Shown here one piece after another: positions 20,660 through 32,207 of a DNA stretch of 64,000 nt. The notes under the pieces were generated by a model that saw nothing but the letters and a program-made list of their open reading frames with translations, ran no database searches and was not told where the DNA came from. Position numbers and translations under genes: made by a program. Position 1 is the first letter of the stretch. Each line of letters begins with the position of its first letter. The stretch is from Alloascoidea africana (taxonomy: Eukaryota > Ascomycota > Alloascoideomycetes > Alloascoideales > Alloascoideaceae): positions 310,001 to 374,000 of the forward strand of contig JAKTTT010000007.1 in assembly GCA_030581615.1 (NCBI GenBank), given 5' to 3'.

Positions 20660-22179
20660 TCACAATTGCACGACCCGTTCGACCAGTCTGTAACGTACAA
20701 GTTAGCAATTGCACATGAACAAGAGAGCGATGAGCAACATACCTGAAAATGCTAATAATAAACGTTAAAACCCACATAACCAGTGCCATAAAGAGAAATG
20801 CCACTAGGCAACGTTGGCGGGTACAAATGGAAACAAAATCTGTTCCCTGTGTACCAATTTGCTATAATAGAGATCAGATCATTAGTTTTGTGATGCTTCT
20901 GAAACTTTATCAATATACTTACAAAAGGGGGGGCGCACACCCATCTTTCATCAAAAAGCGTGCTGTATGTCAAAGACAAGCTTGCCGAAGAGAGAATAAT
21001 AAACAACAAATCAAGTAGAATCAAACGCATTTTATCAGAAGAATTCCGCAGGCCAAGGGGCTTTGCACTGTACTCATCAAAAGTAATGTAGATAAGGTAC
21101 ACCAAAGCAATGCTCTCGACACATATTGCGAGGATGTTGGAAGGATCAGAACGAATATCTATATTCTGCGCCTTGTACTTGTTTGTCAGCGAGGCTATTC
21201 CAGCAGCCAGGCCTAAAGAGCACACGGTGAAGATAAATATCAGACATCGAAGGGTTAGAGGAATATTGGGGTTGTTCAAGATTATAGATTTCAGCTTGGG
21301 TTTCCATTTGGCCATATTTTCTTCAGAGAGCCAGTATACTGCGTTTTTGCGAAAGTTTGCACCATTACCGTCGCCATTACTATCGCCATTTTCGTTGCAT
21401 TCGTTCTCCCAGTTGGTTTTTTCTTCAAGAACCTTTTCTTTCAGCGCATTTCGTCTACTGTAGTGAACAGAATCTTCTCCTTCGAAAGTTGTTGCGACTT
21501 GGACGAGTTCCTTGAACTCTCTGTTTGCACAACCCCATTCTCCATAGAGATCATCTTTGTATTCCTTGTGGGCTTCTTCCCTGTTAAGTGTCTCCTCGCT
21601 TCCAATATAGGCCTTTTGCTTAATAGTGCCTAAAAACGAACCCCACGAATTACGAATACGATCATCGAAAGGATCCGCTGAGAAAGAAACCAAAATGTTA
21701 ATAGCGCCAAAAATTTAAAGTTTGTTTCCCCCTGTTTCCTACATACCTATTGATTCTTGATTACTATCGTTATTGATTTTGGACTCTTTGCTTTCCAAAT
21801 TTTGTGCTCGCTCTTCGGAAGTTGTTGGATCTCTACCAAGCCTATCTAAAGCATAAACAGGGACAGGCTGAGCTGAATGTCTGTAAATCGCTTTCCTGGA
21901 ACACTCGGGATCTTGCTGTCTCCTCACCTCCTCTTGCGAGATGGTTATTGTGGGTATGGGAACAGGAAACAGATCCTCATTATTATTGCTATATAGATGT
22001 GTTGCCCAATACTGTTCTTCGAGCTTTGCCTTGTATTCTGGGTCTTTAACGTAGATATATGGAGTCGCCTGTACTTTTGGTATGGGCTTAGAGTCTCTTC
22101 GTCCCTTGTATGTTGGATTGGGAAATGTAAGAGGTGGGCTCTCGGGAAAGTGAACTGAATAGTTTATTTCTGTAATCAT
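20660..22179 (-). CDS. SRF1: Srf1-like membrane protein, predicted regulator of phospholipase D
   Basis: Four exons: 22179-21747, 21677-20923, 20861-20743 and 20687-20660. Introns of 69, 61 and 55 nt have GTATGT/GTAAGT/GTATGT donors. Joining them gives 444 residues, close to the 437 of S. cerevisiae Srf1. The N-terminal ~150 residues are soluble and Pro-rich (PPLTFPNPTYKGRRDSKP). ADPFDDRIRNSWGSFLG follows across the first junction. The C-terminal half has four or five membrane spans: LRCLIFIFTVCSLGLAAGI, ILAICVESIALVYLIY, EYSAKPLGLR then a span, and a last span ending in FRLVERVV. The EYxxKPLGLR box and the ending match my memory of Srf1. Known role of Srf1: promotes Spo14 phospholipase D in lipid homeostasis. 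It shares a promoter region with the divergent gene at 22740. Confidence 0.72.
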
Positions 22180-22739
22180 TGTGTAAAAATGGACATCTTC
22201 CTCTTCCCAGAAGATGAAGCAGAAAGAGCGACTAAAGTTTTAGAAAGCAGAAAAAATGGAGTTTCAAAAGAGAGTGTGGAAGACTGTAGGAAGAGCTTCC
22301 TCTTCCTCAAGGCGTTTTTCTTTAATCTTGAACGAGCCCCACAAGGAAAACACCAAGACGTCAAAGTCTGCTTATTTCTGTCACACGATAGCAGGGCTCA
22401 AACCTTCAGTAAAAGTTCTACAGCGTCTACAGCTCTCTTCCTCCTGTACAGACCTGGGTCCTCCATTCTGATCCAACCTCAGATCTATGCCTGGACACAA
22501 GTACATGATCGGCCCGAGCAGATCAGATCGTCCAACACGTGATTTTTAGGAACACCGAAAATCACGTGCGCTCTATCAGCTCATCTCGCATCTTTGTGAA
22601 GCAGAAAATGGCAAACCTGTCTCGAGTTTCCCACAGAAACCTTGCTTTTGCCACCGTTTTCGAGAAAGTTTTGGGACGCATTGGCTAATTTGTGTATGAG
22701 CATCAATTCCCAGAAGTCAGCCTCGTTATATCCTCCTTT
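22180..22739. other. Bidirectional promoter region
   Basis: 560 bp between the divergent SRF1-like and K+/H+ exchange-related genes. It contains a perfect inverted repeat with two CACGTG boxes. The open frames here (22189-22542 plus, 22176-22364 minus) have no family resemblance and overlap each other. Confidence 0.65.
22536..22568. promoter_or_regulatory. Paired CACGTG E-boxes forming an 11-bp perfect inverted repeat
   Basis: CACGTGATTTT and AAAATCACGTG flank an 11-nt spacer. The site sits midway in the divergent promoter, about 360 bp from the SRF1-like ATG and 170 bp from the other. RTCACGTG is the core of Cbf1 sites, and CACGTG also binds Pho4 and Tye7; which factor acts here is unknown. 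Confidence 0.6.
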
Positions 22740-23817
22740 ATGATTTTGAACAAGATCCCTTCTCATTTCAGACTCGTATTGGTACCGATATCGAACAAAT
22801 CCTCCCTTTTATACTGCCAAAACTCGAACCTCATACTTGCTCCCAAGGGAGCCCGGATCGACGAGAAATTTGTGAACAAAGTAGCGAAAACATGGAATAG
22901 CTGGGTGAGCAAGACCGTCTTTTTTTTGCTATTTTATGCTGTGGTCTGAATCCTGATTGCTAATGCTTTGATTGGCTGCGGTTTGCATCTCTTTGGTTAA
23001 CTTGATTCAAAAGGAAACATCTGAAAAAGGTTACAAAAAAACCACCGTCAAATGGGTAAACAAACTGCTTGATAAAATTCCTTATGATGAATGGAGTCTG
23101 CGGAGTATTCCTTCTCAATCTTCAGTTCTGAGACAGGTGAACAAAGAGGTTTTGAAAGGAGAGAAACACAGAGACATTACTTCGGACACAACTAGTCTCG
23201 TGCCTGGAAAAATAAACATAACTCATGAAGAGATTGTGAACAGAAAAATTTCTTCCGAGGATCTTGAAAATTTACCTTTTGTGTATCCCTCTGGACTTTT
23301 ATCATCACAAGAAGCAAGTTCAGCCGTTGGTGCATTGGCAATAAACGGGTTAAGAAAGCACAAGAAATTTGGAATGCTTTGTGCTATAGCAGCCCCTTTT
23401 ACGCTTCCTGTGGCATTAGTACCAGTTATTCCAAACATTCCTGGTTTTTTCTTAGCTTATAGAACATGGTGTCATTGGAATGCATATCTGGGAGCAAAGC
23501 ATCTGAACTATCTAGTTAAAGGTTCGCATCTGGACTATATTCCATCGACACAGCTTTTGGGGATTTACAAGCAATCTAAGGACCCTGAAATTCTCTCCAA
23601 CATAGGAATGGTAGAGGCAAATCATGGCAACACACAAGACAAGATGGTCAGAACTTCAACAAATTCGACTAGCGAAGGGGAGGAATTAATAATCCTGGAT
23701 GATAAATGTATCGATGCAGTTGCGGAAGCAATTGGCGCGAAAGAAATGGCCAAAGAGTTGCACAGGGCGCTGGGACAGATTCTGAAAGCAAACAACAATA
23801 GCAAACCGAAGCTATAA
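22740..23817 (+). CDS. Mitochondrial K+/H+ exchange-related protein (YDL183C/Mrx19 family)
   Basis: Two exons: 22740-22904 and 23014-23817, joined across a 109-nt intron (donor GTGAGC, acceptor CAAAAG). The result is 322 residues, against 320 in S. cerevisiae YDL183C. The join gives NSWETSEKGYKKTTVKWVN then KLLDKIPYDEWSLRSIPS, a strong continuity with the Mit_KHE1 family. The N-terminus has FRLVLVPISNKSSLLYC, the family's start box. A hydrophobic stretch (FTLPVALVPVIPNIPGFF, followed by AYRTWCHWNAY) is the probable membrane segment. Known role: associated with K+/H+ exchange across the mitochondrial inner membrane and with mitochondrial organisation. An upstream in-frame ATG at 22692 is possible but would exceed family length. 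Confidence 0.85.
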
Positions 23818-24061
23818 AGAACTTTTTTACTCCTTGATTTGAAGTTAGAGCCACTACATTCTTCGTTCAATTGTATATAAACATTGTATTTTATCCCATT
23901 GGAATTAAAGGCTGGACAGCAGAATCAATAAACAGCTTGGCATTGAAAATCAGAACAAAAACATGCGCCATCTAACTGTAACTTCTAGTAAGCTATACAC
24001 AGCGTAAAGACAACCTTCCATACAAAATCAGAAGCAAAAACAATTATAAAAGTACAGTGTG

Positions 24062-26146
24062 CTAGGCTTCATAACCAGAAGACACAAAAGCCCGTGAAAC
24101 AAAAACACTCCAGAGATCATCGCTTTTCGATTTGCTCTCTAGTATACTGGATACAGGAGCCATTCTCTTGGCTAATTTGATCCATTCATTTGTAACCAAT
24201 GTAGACATAGCGTAAGGCTCTTCATCGGTTGAATACTCCGTCTTAAACTCAAAGGGAAAAATGCCCTGGTTTATCTCTGTCAAATTTGCAAACAGTTGGA
24301 TATACTTTGTAGGAGTAAACGGTTGTGGATAGTACCCCGGCCCATTTTCTAGTTTAAATTTGGGATCTCTTTTGGGTGGGAAACTTTTGTCATTCTTTAT
24401 GCTCTTTGGTCTTTTGCGGCTCTTCTTCTTTAACCATTCAAATTTGACCTGCTCGAATTCGTATTCCCTTTCAAAATCTGTAATAACCTCCCCAATCGAT
24501 GTCATCAACTCATCTTGAGATCTTGATTCCTCGAATTCAGTAATGTTATACTCCCAGATTCTCATTGTTGGATGAAAGTAGGGCACGATTGAAGGTCCCA
24601 CATGTGACACGGAGTATCGAGAAGAATCTGCAAACTCTTGTGATCCCTTCATACCTTTTTTCTTTTTCCTTTCCCCGTTGGATGGGGATGGTATAGCATG
24701 CCTGAATATGTTGCGCCGAAGCTTGTTCAGGTATTTAACTTTGGGATTCTCTTTCTTTTTTCCAGCAGCAGCAACACTGTCATCCTGAATGGTTGAAACC
24801 AGAGGACCATACTCGGTATCCAAGCTTTGCAAGCTTTCCTCTATTTCTGCTGACTGGAAAGCTTCCTTGGCCATATCCAAGCTTCGCTGAAACGCAACCA
24901 CATCTTCAAGGGTTTTATGATTCAGACTAAATGGCAGCGCATCTTCTCCATAGTCTTGAATAACGCTATTATAACTCCAGACCACATCATGAGGTACAAA
25001 ATGGTCAACGTTCATATGACCGAACATTGCTCCGATTATCACATCACGATACTCATACTGCCATAAGGAGTACTTTCTTAAACATGTATTCTCATAGAGT
25101 TTCCCTACTGGAGGAACGTGCCCCACAAGCCAAGCTTTCACTCCCTTTTGACGTAAATGATTCAAAACAGTCCCTAGCCAGGCAAATTGCTTATGGCCAG
25201 GGTCACCGTGCAAATCACAACTATCGCAATCTGGATTTTTGTTAAACCAAAATAGAGTGTTGAGTGATATTACCACCAAATTATTTCGTACAACCTCAGT
25301 AACAAAGTAGCCGCCACTTTCCGTAAACGTGCGAAACTGATTTTTGGGTAGGAAATCTTTCCATGCCTCGTACAACTCGCTTGTAATCGAGGGATGTTTA
25401 TCCACAACGTTATGCGGAAATACGTCATTGTTGCCGATATTTGGAATAATAGGAATCAGGTCATCCGAGCCCTTTACTTTGAAAGTGGCGCGAAACCTAT
25501 CCGCCATGTCTTTATTGGCTTTGATCACTTCTTTACGACTCCGAGGAAACTTGCGATAATTATCATGTCTAACATTATCGCCTGACCATATGACAAAGTC
25601 GATTTTATCTTTCAAATTTTCTTGAATCCATTCAAAAGTGGCATCTATCAGCTTGTCGGGTGCGTCGCAGTCAGTCAGTTCCGCACCATATTTCCCAGCA
25701 TTTCCTTTGCCTGTATGGCAAGATTTGTCCGGGTTTGAGTGTTCTTTGTAAAATGGATCAGGGTGAAAGTCTACAGAGGAACAGGTTAGAGCCAAACATT
25801 TCTATTTTGTGTACGATGCTCACATACCCGTTATGTGTAGAAATTTCCCCTTAAGCGGTCTTGGCTTTGCCCGATCCACTATGGGTTTCTTGTCCGTTAT
25901 AAACGGTATCTGAATATGGCTCAAACCATTGTGTATTCTTGAGTAGATGCTATTTGCTTCAACAATACTGTTACTGGTTGGGATTTTGTCGGGTTGACCA
26001 TTAACAAATAGCGATTCTACTTCTGCAGGTGCGCCTTGGGCCTGGCTAATGAAATAGAGAACAATTAGCGAGCAGCAGGCCAAAAATCTGGTTGCAAAAG
26101 GGCCAAAATGAGGCTTGCGTTTCTTCTTGAAAGATTTTGTGGACAT
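24062..26146 (-). CDS. PPN1: Vacuolar endopolyphosphatase Ppn1
   Basis: Two exons: 26146-25828 and 25770-24062, with a 57-nt intron (GTATGT donor, CTAAC branch). Product 675 residues, essentially the family length (674 in S. cerevisiae). Residues ~18-40 form one membrane anchor after a basic KKKRK stretch (type II topology). The metallophosphoesterase domain begins across the junction with HITDFHPDPFYKE. It has WSGDNVRHD, IGNNDVFPHN, VGHVPP and GHMNVDHF, the metal ligands of the calcineurin-like fold in PPN1 form. A Lys/Arg-rich insertion (~390-400) and a basic linker near the end are family-typical. Known role: cleaves inorganic polyphosphate in the vacuole after delivery and proteolytic activation. 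The gene diverges from the TMA108-like gene. Confidence 0.92.
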
Positions 26147-27240
26147 ATCACAAAATCATATGAATGAAAGAAGTGGGATAAAAAAAAAGCAGTGATGAGT
26201 AAACGAGTCCTCTAAAACAAAGCGAGCAAACCGGAATCGAGCCAAAGACACAGGTTTTTGTAAGAGTGAAGAAACCAGAACCCTCAAGGAGAGCAAAACA
26301 CGGGGTAGAAAAAGGCAAGGTCCGAGGAGACTGGGTGGTTGAGTAGTGAAGAGCAGATCGTCTATCTAAGGGCAGGTTTCGGGGATGATGAACGCGTGAT
26401 GTAAGTGAGCCCTAATACTGCCTGGAGCTTTTTCCCTGCGCATTCCCTGAACACGTACCCAAAGCCTAATCTTCACAACAACGGTTTCCACTCCGTCTGT
26501 GATTGAGTAGAAAGTTTATGAAGCCGCACTTCTCTTGAGACTTTCCTCGAGCTTTAAGCAGACAATATGAAGAGAAGCACTTCATTTCTGATCATCTAAT
26601 TGAATGGACACATTGAAGTATGATCTTCTTATCAGAGGACAAAGCTTGGCATCGGGACAACTGAATTTACCACCAGCACGATGTCAAAACTTGTCTCTGT
26701 CCTTCAATGGGCTTTTCAACAGTTCCTATTGTCCTCAAGAATTAAATGTGTGTTTCAAACTTGACCTGTGGAAAGGGACATTGACAGAATCAGTTTATAA
26801 TATTTGCTTTCATAATACATGAATAGCGGCTACAAATCATAATTGACCTGAATGAATTACTTGCAAAAGTTATTACGCTTTTCCACTAGTTTTACAAAGA
26901 GCCTTTTGAGATATCTTTTCACAATTGATACAAGTTGAAGGCTGTACCTGATCCCACTTAGCATATTAGCCAATGCTCTCTCAGTAAATAGCTCTGGATA
27001 TCCGCCATATCTTCTACCAATAATGCCCTCAGAATCATTTCCTTTTTTACCTAGACTGATTTATGAAAACAATCTTGATTCTTAAGAAAGCTCTGCAATT
27101 TACCATGTCACTCTACTGGTCTCATATTTACTTAGCCGTTCCATGATATCTGTTGTTAGTCATCATTTATGGAATATTAGTAAGTGAAACCTTTGAGAAC
27201 GAATTATAGTTGAGCTTTCAGACCAGCTCTTCCTAGAATC
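26147..27240. other. Divergent promoter region, 1.1 kb
   Basis: Separates PPN1 and the TMA108-like gene. No supportable gene; the 72-codon frame at 26604 shows no family features. Confidence 0.65.
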
Positions 27241-29991
27241 ATGGTTTCCGAATCTTCTCTAAATCCTGTTTTATCAAACCCATTTCTCCCGGTTCATTAT
27301 GATTTGAGGTTTACCGTGGACCCGGGTCGGTCAGCATTTACTGCAAAAGCTGTGATTACACTCCAAAATTCAAATGTCAAGCAAGCCGAACCTTTCTCAT
27401 TAGTTCTTCACGCTTCTTCGTTGATCATTACCAAAGCGATTCTTTCTCAGTCTCAATTCTCAGAAAAAACCTCTATCAGATACGATAGAGCTGCTCAATT
27501 GGTCTACTTTTCTCTTCCAAACCCAGATGTTGACATTAAGCAAGATGAAGATCTAATTCTAAGCATTGATTTCACCGCTAGAATATCGCCAGCACGGTTA
27601 GCTTCGGATCCTACACCAGGAATGTTCAAGACCAACTTTACTGACGAGGACGGCACTATGTGCTTTATCATTGCAACTCATATGCAACCATGTCTTGCCA
27701 GATGTGTCTTTCCCTGTGTTGATGAGCTGTCTTTAAAGGCAAAATTTACGATTAAAATTGACACATTGGCGAGGTTCACTTGTTTATCGACAATGAATGT
27801 TAAAAGTGAAGATTTTTATGTAGAAGGTGCTGACACAAAGAAGAAGGTTACCACTTTTGAAACCACACCTCCAATGGCAACTAACGTACTTGGAATCGCC
27901 ATTGGAGATCTTGAATATGAAGAATCAAAAGTGTCGCAATTTCCTATTCGCGCTTTCAAACCAAAGGGCTTCGAGGGTGGCCTTGATCTTGTTTTGGAAG
28001 CTGCTGAAAAGTCTTTGGAGCCCCTGGAAAAAGCTTTTGGTTGCAAATTCCCTTTACCAAAACTAGATATTCTTGGCGTGATGTACTTAGATGACGGTGC
28101 CATGGAGAACTGGGGGTTGATAACTGTTAAGTCATCAGTTATTCTCACTAACGGTCCTGCTGATTTAACAACCAGATATACCATTAATCAACTTGTACTT
28201 CATGAAATGGTCCATCAGTGGGTTGGAAATCTTGTCTCATTTGACTCATGGGAGGCTCTGTGGTTTAACGAGGCTTTTGCAACATTTCTTGCAGACTATA
28301 TCATGGTTATTAGTGGGAACCTCAAATATGACCCAAGGCATGAAATGCTAGTGTATATGGATGCTGCCTTTTCTATGGACTCTTCTCCTTCAGCCGGGAC
28401 TATCCATATTACTCCGCAAAAGGTTCTCAAAACCTCCGATGCTTTTAACGTTAGTGGGTACAGAAAAAGTATATGTTTGATGCAGATGATATCAACCTGG
28501 ATAGAGGCAGACAAATTTGATGTTGCATCTATTGAAAAATTTCTTTCGGGGGTAAGACATTTCATTGGGAAGTTCCGCTATAAAGCGGTGACAGTGACAG
28601 ACTTTTGGACTTGCATTGACCAAGTTTTGAACGTTGATGCTGCATCGGAATCAAGTTCTCGTTCTTTAATACATTTCTGGACACATAGGCCTGGATTCCC
28701 AATCATTTCGGTAGAGGAATTTGATGACAAGCTGGTTTTAACCCAAAAAAGGCATGTTTCGGATGTGACTTTGTCAGAGGATGAAGATATCATCTATCCC
28801 ATCCCTTTGACTATTGTGACTAAAAACGGTGTACAGAAACACTTTTTTTCAGAACGCCGCATAGAAATCCCTTTAGGGAAAGAAGATTTTATCAAGCTAA
28901 ATTCCAATCAAACAGGATACTATAAAAGTTACTATTTGAATCCTGAAAGATTGGGTAAGATTGGAAGCTGCTATGTAAGCGGTGAGGTATCAAACTTTGA
29001 TGTTGTTGGAGTGATAAACGAAACTGTCAAGATGGAAAGGAAAAATATAGTCAGCTTTTTGAAACTTGCCGAAGCTTTAAAAGAGACGGATAATAGCGAA
29101 ATCTGGGCTCCGTTGTTAAGCCACATAAGTATAATTGAGAATGCACTTATCCAGGTCTATGAACAAGATCTCAATAACCGGTTCCGCAAATGGGTAATAT
29201 CATTGACACGAGGAATTATTGAGAGGTGCGATTGGTCTGTGAATACTATGAGCAACTCAGAAACTCAAGCTAATTTCAACCCTGTAAAATACCTTATGTT
29301 CTCATATTTGATTGATTCTGGAATTGAAACAGCTTTTATTAGCAAAACCACGCAAAAGTTGTTTAAAGCATTTATCCAAGGCAACAAGGGAGCCATTCCA
29401 TCTGAGATGCTAGCGAGCGTTTTCACCGCAGTTATTTTCAACCGTGGAAAAAATGAATGGAAGAAGATGCTTCAATTGGCAAAATCACCGGAATCCCAAT
29501 TGCCAAAAGACATTGAAGTCCAAACTGCTGCTTTGAGAGCTTTGGGCGCTAGCAAAGACCCTCAATTGATTCAAAAAACTTTAAATGCCGTTGAAGAGTA
29601 TTTTGAAAGACCACATATTGAGCTGGCGCTAACAGGAATTCTGAATCAACGTTCTGGTGCCGCAAAGTTGGGAGAGTGGTTTCAAACCAGCTTTGATCGT
29701 CTTTACCACAGAGCTCTCAGAGGAACTACTAGATCTCCTAGCGGAACTAGTAATTCTAATCCACTTTTCACAACGTTTAAAAATATATGCCGAATGGTAA
29801 TATCCAGTGCTTCTTCTGAATCTCAGTTTCAGAAAGTGGAAAAGTTTCTTAATGAAAAGTCCAAGTTGCAACCAATTCCTGATTTGGATGCCTATTTGAA
29901 AGAAGCTAAAGAGAAAGATCTTTATCCAAGACTGGAAATATGTAAAGAGCAGAAGGAAGTGTCAGATTGGCTTAAAAGCATCGGTTACTAG
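27241..29991 (+). CDS. M1-family aminopeptidase-like protein, Tma108 type
   Basis: 916 residues, one exon. An N-terminal beta-saddle domain starts at NPVLSNPFLPVHYDLRF. Exopeptidase motif GAMENWGL lies at ~286. The zinc site is HEMVH at 321-325, with the third ligand E344 in WFNEAFATF, so H-to-E spacing (23) is canonical. A catalytic-type Tyr follows in SGYRKSICLM. The C-terminus is an ERAP1-like helical domain. The wording HEMVHQWVGNLVSFDSW, rather than HELAHQWFGNLVT of Aap1/Ape2, resembles Tma108, a ribosome-associated M1 protein that binds selected nascent chains. The alternative is a divergent Aap1 paralogue. Zinc and Tyr residues are retained, so activity is possible. Subfamily call rests on memory of motif wording. 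Confidence 0.8.
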   Translation: MVSESSLNPVLSNPFLPVHYDLRFTVDPGRSAFTAKAVITLQNSNVKQAEPFSLVLHASSLIITKAILSQSQFSEKTSIRYDRAAQLVYFSLPNPDVDIKQDEDLILSIDFTARISPARLASDPTPGMFKTNFTDEDGTMCFIIATHMQPCLARCVFPCVDELSLKAKFTIKIDTLARFTCLSTMNVKSEDFYVEGADTKKKVTTFETTPPMATNVLGIAIGDLEYEESKVSQFPIRAFKPKGFEGGLDLVLEAAEKSLEPLEKAFGCKFPLPKLDILGVMYLDDGAMENWGLITVKSSVILTNGPADLTTRYTINQLVLHEMVHQWVGNLVSFDSWEALWFNEAFATFLADYIMVISGNLKYDPRHEMLVYMDAAFSMDSSPSAGTIHITPQKVLKTSDAFNVSGYRKSICLMQMISTWIEADKFDVASIEKFLSGVRHFIGKFRYKAVTVTDFWTCIDQVLNVDAASESSSRSLIHFWTHRPGFPIISVEEFDDKLVLTQKRHVSDVTLSEDEDIIYPIPLTIVTKNGVQKHFFSERRIEIPLGKEDFIKLNSNQTGYYKSYYLNPERLGKIGSCYVSGEVSNFDVVGVINETVKMERKNIVSFLKLAEALKETDNSEIWAPLLSHISIIENALIQVYEQDLNNRFRKWVISLTRGIIERCDWSVNTMSNSETQANFNPVKYLMFSYLIDSGIETAFISKTTQKLFKAFIQGNKGAIPSEMLASVFTAVIFNRGKNEWKKMLQLAKSPESQLPKDIEVQTAALRALGASKDPQLIQKTLNAVEEYFERPHIELALTGILNQRSGAAKLGEWFQTSFDRLYHRALRGTTRSPSGTSNSNPLFTTFKNICRMVISSASSESQFQKVEKFLNEKSKLQPIPDLDAYLKEAKEKDLYPRLEICKEQKEVSDWLKSIGY

Positions 29992-30618
29992 TAGAACCAA
30001 TTGATTTCTTTTTTTATGGGATAGTATCTAGATAGGGAAATAACGAATGCCTAAAAAGAAATTAAGGTTTGATCTTGATCATGAATCATTCTCCAGCAGC
30101 AATAACTATAGAACTGTTAAAATATTAATTGTTTGGGCACCATCACTCTTGTTTCACTTTTGGTATTCGTTTGCGTTCTTGTGATGATTTGGTTTCCACA
30201 TGTGATTTCATATGGGAGCAAACTATTTCTGTTTGCACGCTTTAGGAGTTAATCACACTGACCGCTTTGGACATCTTGTGAATCTCTGGGCGTCGAGTAT
30301 GCAGAAGAAATGGAGCAGACAACATAATGGCAGGATACGTCCAAGGAACCGGTTTGTGATAACCCAGTAGCCCAGTAGCATCCTGGTGAGCATGGAACAT
30401 GTTCGTTCTTGTAAGAACTACATTTACTATGACAAACATTAATTATGATAGAACATTCTGTGTTTCACTATATATATGGTAATGGCTAGTCAAAAAGTTA
30501 AAGAGTAAGCCTATTCTTACTGTCTTAAATACCCCTCGCTTTTCTAAGAGTAATATTGTTCAAATGACAATTATCCCCCAAATTGTTTGGTTTTCGCATT
30601 GAACTTTTAAGAATCATG
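29992..30618. other. Convergent 3' intergenic region
   Basis: Between the TMA108-like and PNG1 3' ends. AT-rich; the 65-codon minus frame at 30242 has no support. Confidence 0.7.
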
Positions 30619-31820
30619 TCACGAAGCACCACCTTCGCCTCTTGATTTCACCCACTCTTTGCTGCCACTTTCTCGAGGGCCTAAAACACCAGTTCGAGAG
30701 CGCAAATTTTTCTTTGTAAAAGTGGCTCTATCTAGTTCATCTTCATAATATAGTTCCCACTCCTCTTCCTTGGTAAGCCCAAGTCTCTGAGTATTTGTGA
30801 TTTGTCCAAAGATATATGCCAGCTCGTCTTCGCCAATTTGGTCGCGAGGCAGAGCTTTGGATCCATCAAGATCAATGTATCGCCCACTTACATCTGCGGC
30901 TCCCTCGCAACTAAAGGCAAAAGCATATGACATTCTTTTCCCCCAGCCTTCTTCGTACAGCTTTGGTTGGTCAAATGCATTCTCACAGCTATCACAATGG
31001 ACCCATCTTTTGTGTGAATATGAATAAATTTCGGTCCATACATGATCTTCCTTGTTCCATATATATCGCACTTTGGCACCAATAGCCGTGGCAAGGAGAC
31101 AAAAGCTATCGGCCCATTCACCACATCTTCCTCGTCTAGTTTCCAATAATTTTTTCAACGATCCATACCGAGGGAAGCGCTCAATTCGATCACAGTTGCT
31201 GCATTTATATGCTTCAACCGCTCCTGCTCCATCGCTTCTCTCTTCAGGTGTTGGAGCAACATGACCAACTCCTACAGTTTCGCCCTGTTACATTTTTTCT
31301 CGCAAAAAGATAAGGATTTTAGTAAAGAGGAATCTGCTTCAAGCCATCGAAACAAGACTTACCCCACAAACACTGCAGTTAGGGGCATTCACCCATTTGA
31401 AAAAGTCGTTCTTAAACCAGCTGAAAAAAGCATCAGTACTCTGAACATCTGATTGAGCCTTAACCTTATCGCTTACTCCAACAGCTCCTGTACCACGCAT
31501 TCGATATACCCCCACTCAACGTAGCTGGGATCGTTTTTTTTCTTTTCAGCTTCCGCTACTTGTCTCTTCTCAGCCCCCCCGTAAACTCTTTCTAGGTCAA
31601 TCGCCTCAAGAGCAGCTGCAGCCAGTGAAGGTTCGGTATATTTCAGCGGTGTCTCTGAGAGCCTGTATATAGTTCTTGCAAACGGGTTGTTCACAAGCGC
31701 ACTGATCCGGCCTGGCCCGATCTTTCTGGCTATGTGATCGTTCCTCCTCTTCGCATAGGCCGTCAACAGTCGGCGTGCCATCGACTTTGCCAGCCTCTCG
31801 GCATTGTTCGAGTTGCTCAT
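30619..31820 (-). CDS. PNG1: Peptide:N-glycanase Png1
   Basis: Three exons: 31820-31477, 31420-31363 (58 nt) and 31284-30619, with introns of 56 and 78 nt (donors GTAAGC, GTAAGT). Product 355 residues versus 363 in S. cerevisiae. The junctions create ELLDWFKNDFFKWVN and CSVCGGETVGVGH. Zinc pairs are CSVC and CSNC. The transglutaminase-like triad is C188 (RRGRCGEWAD), H215 (NKEDHVWTE) and D232 (WVHCDSCENAFDQP), each three residues from its S. cerevisiae counterpart, which supports this start. The C-terminal ESGSKEW and RGEGG match the yeast tail. Known role: cytosolic removal of N-glycans from misfolded glycoproteins during ER-associated degradation, with Rad23. The frame stays open upstream to an ATG at 32183, but that would leave 24 bp to the divergent gene. 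Confidence 0.93.
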
Positions 31821-32207
31821 GCTCCAGTGCTCTCCTGATCCAGATCTGATGCTGTCAACGAGCTGCTGGGTTCGTCTGTGAGTTACCCGCCCCCACACTC
31901 CCACACAATGGTCTTTTCCGTGCACCCGTACACCCACGCTCTTAGCATGCATCCTTCTGTTTTCATCGTCCTCTTTCCCTCCCGTTGCAACAAACAAGTC
32001 GCAGCTCTTGTCCCCAAGTCTCTGCATCACCGCGATTTCCTCGTTAACGGCGACGTCCAAATTCACAGTTACAGATCCGGTCGATAGCTGTTGCGCTGTG
32101 GTCTTTTGAACCTTTTCTGCTGCTCTGGATCTGAACCAGCCTCCTACTGATAGATACACTTCCAATTTTAGGTGCGCTCTCATTGTCACTGCCACAGTTT
32201 ATTTCAA
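31821..32207. other. Divergent promoter region of PNG1 and the Rim9-like gene
   Basis: 387 bp between the two chosen starts. It remains open in the PNG1 frame, so part may be coding if PNG1 has an N-terminal extension. No recognised domain in the extra 121 codons. Confidence 0.55.

Noticed and set aside
22189-22542. 117-codon plus-strand frame in the SRF1/exchanger promoter
   Set aside because: Low-information sequence, overlaps another frame on the opposite strand, and includes a promoter palindrome; no homology recognised.
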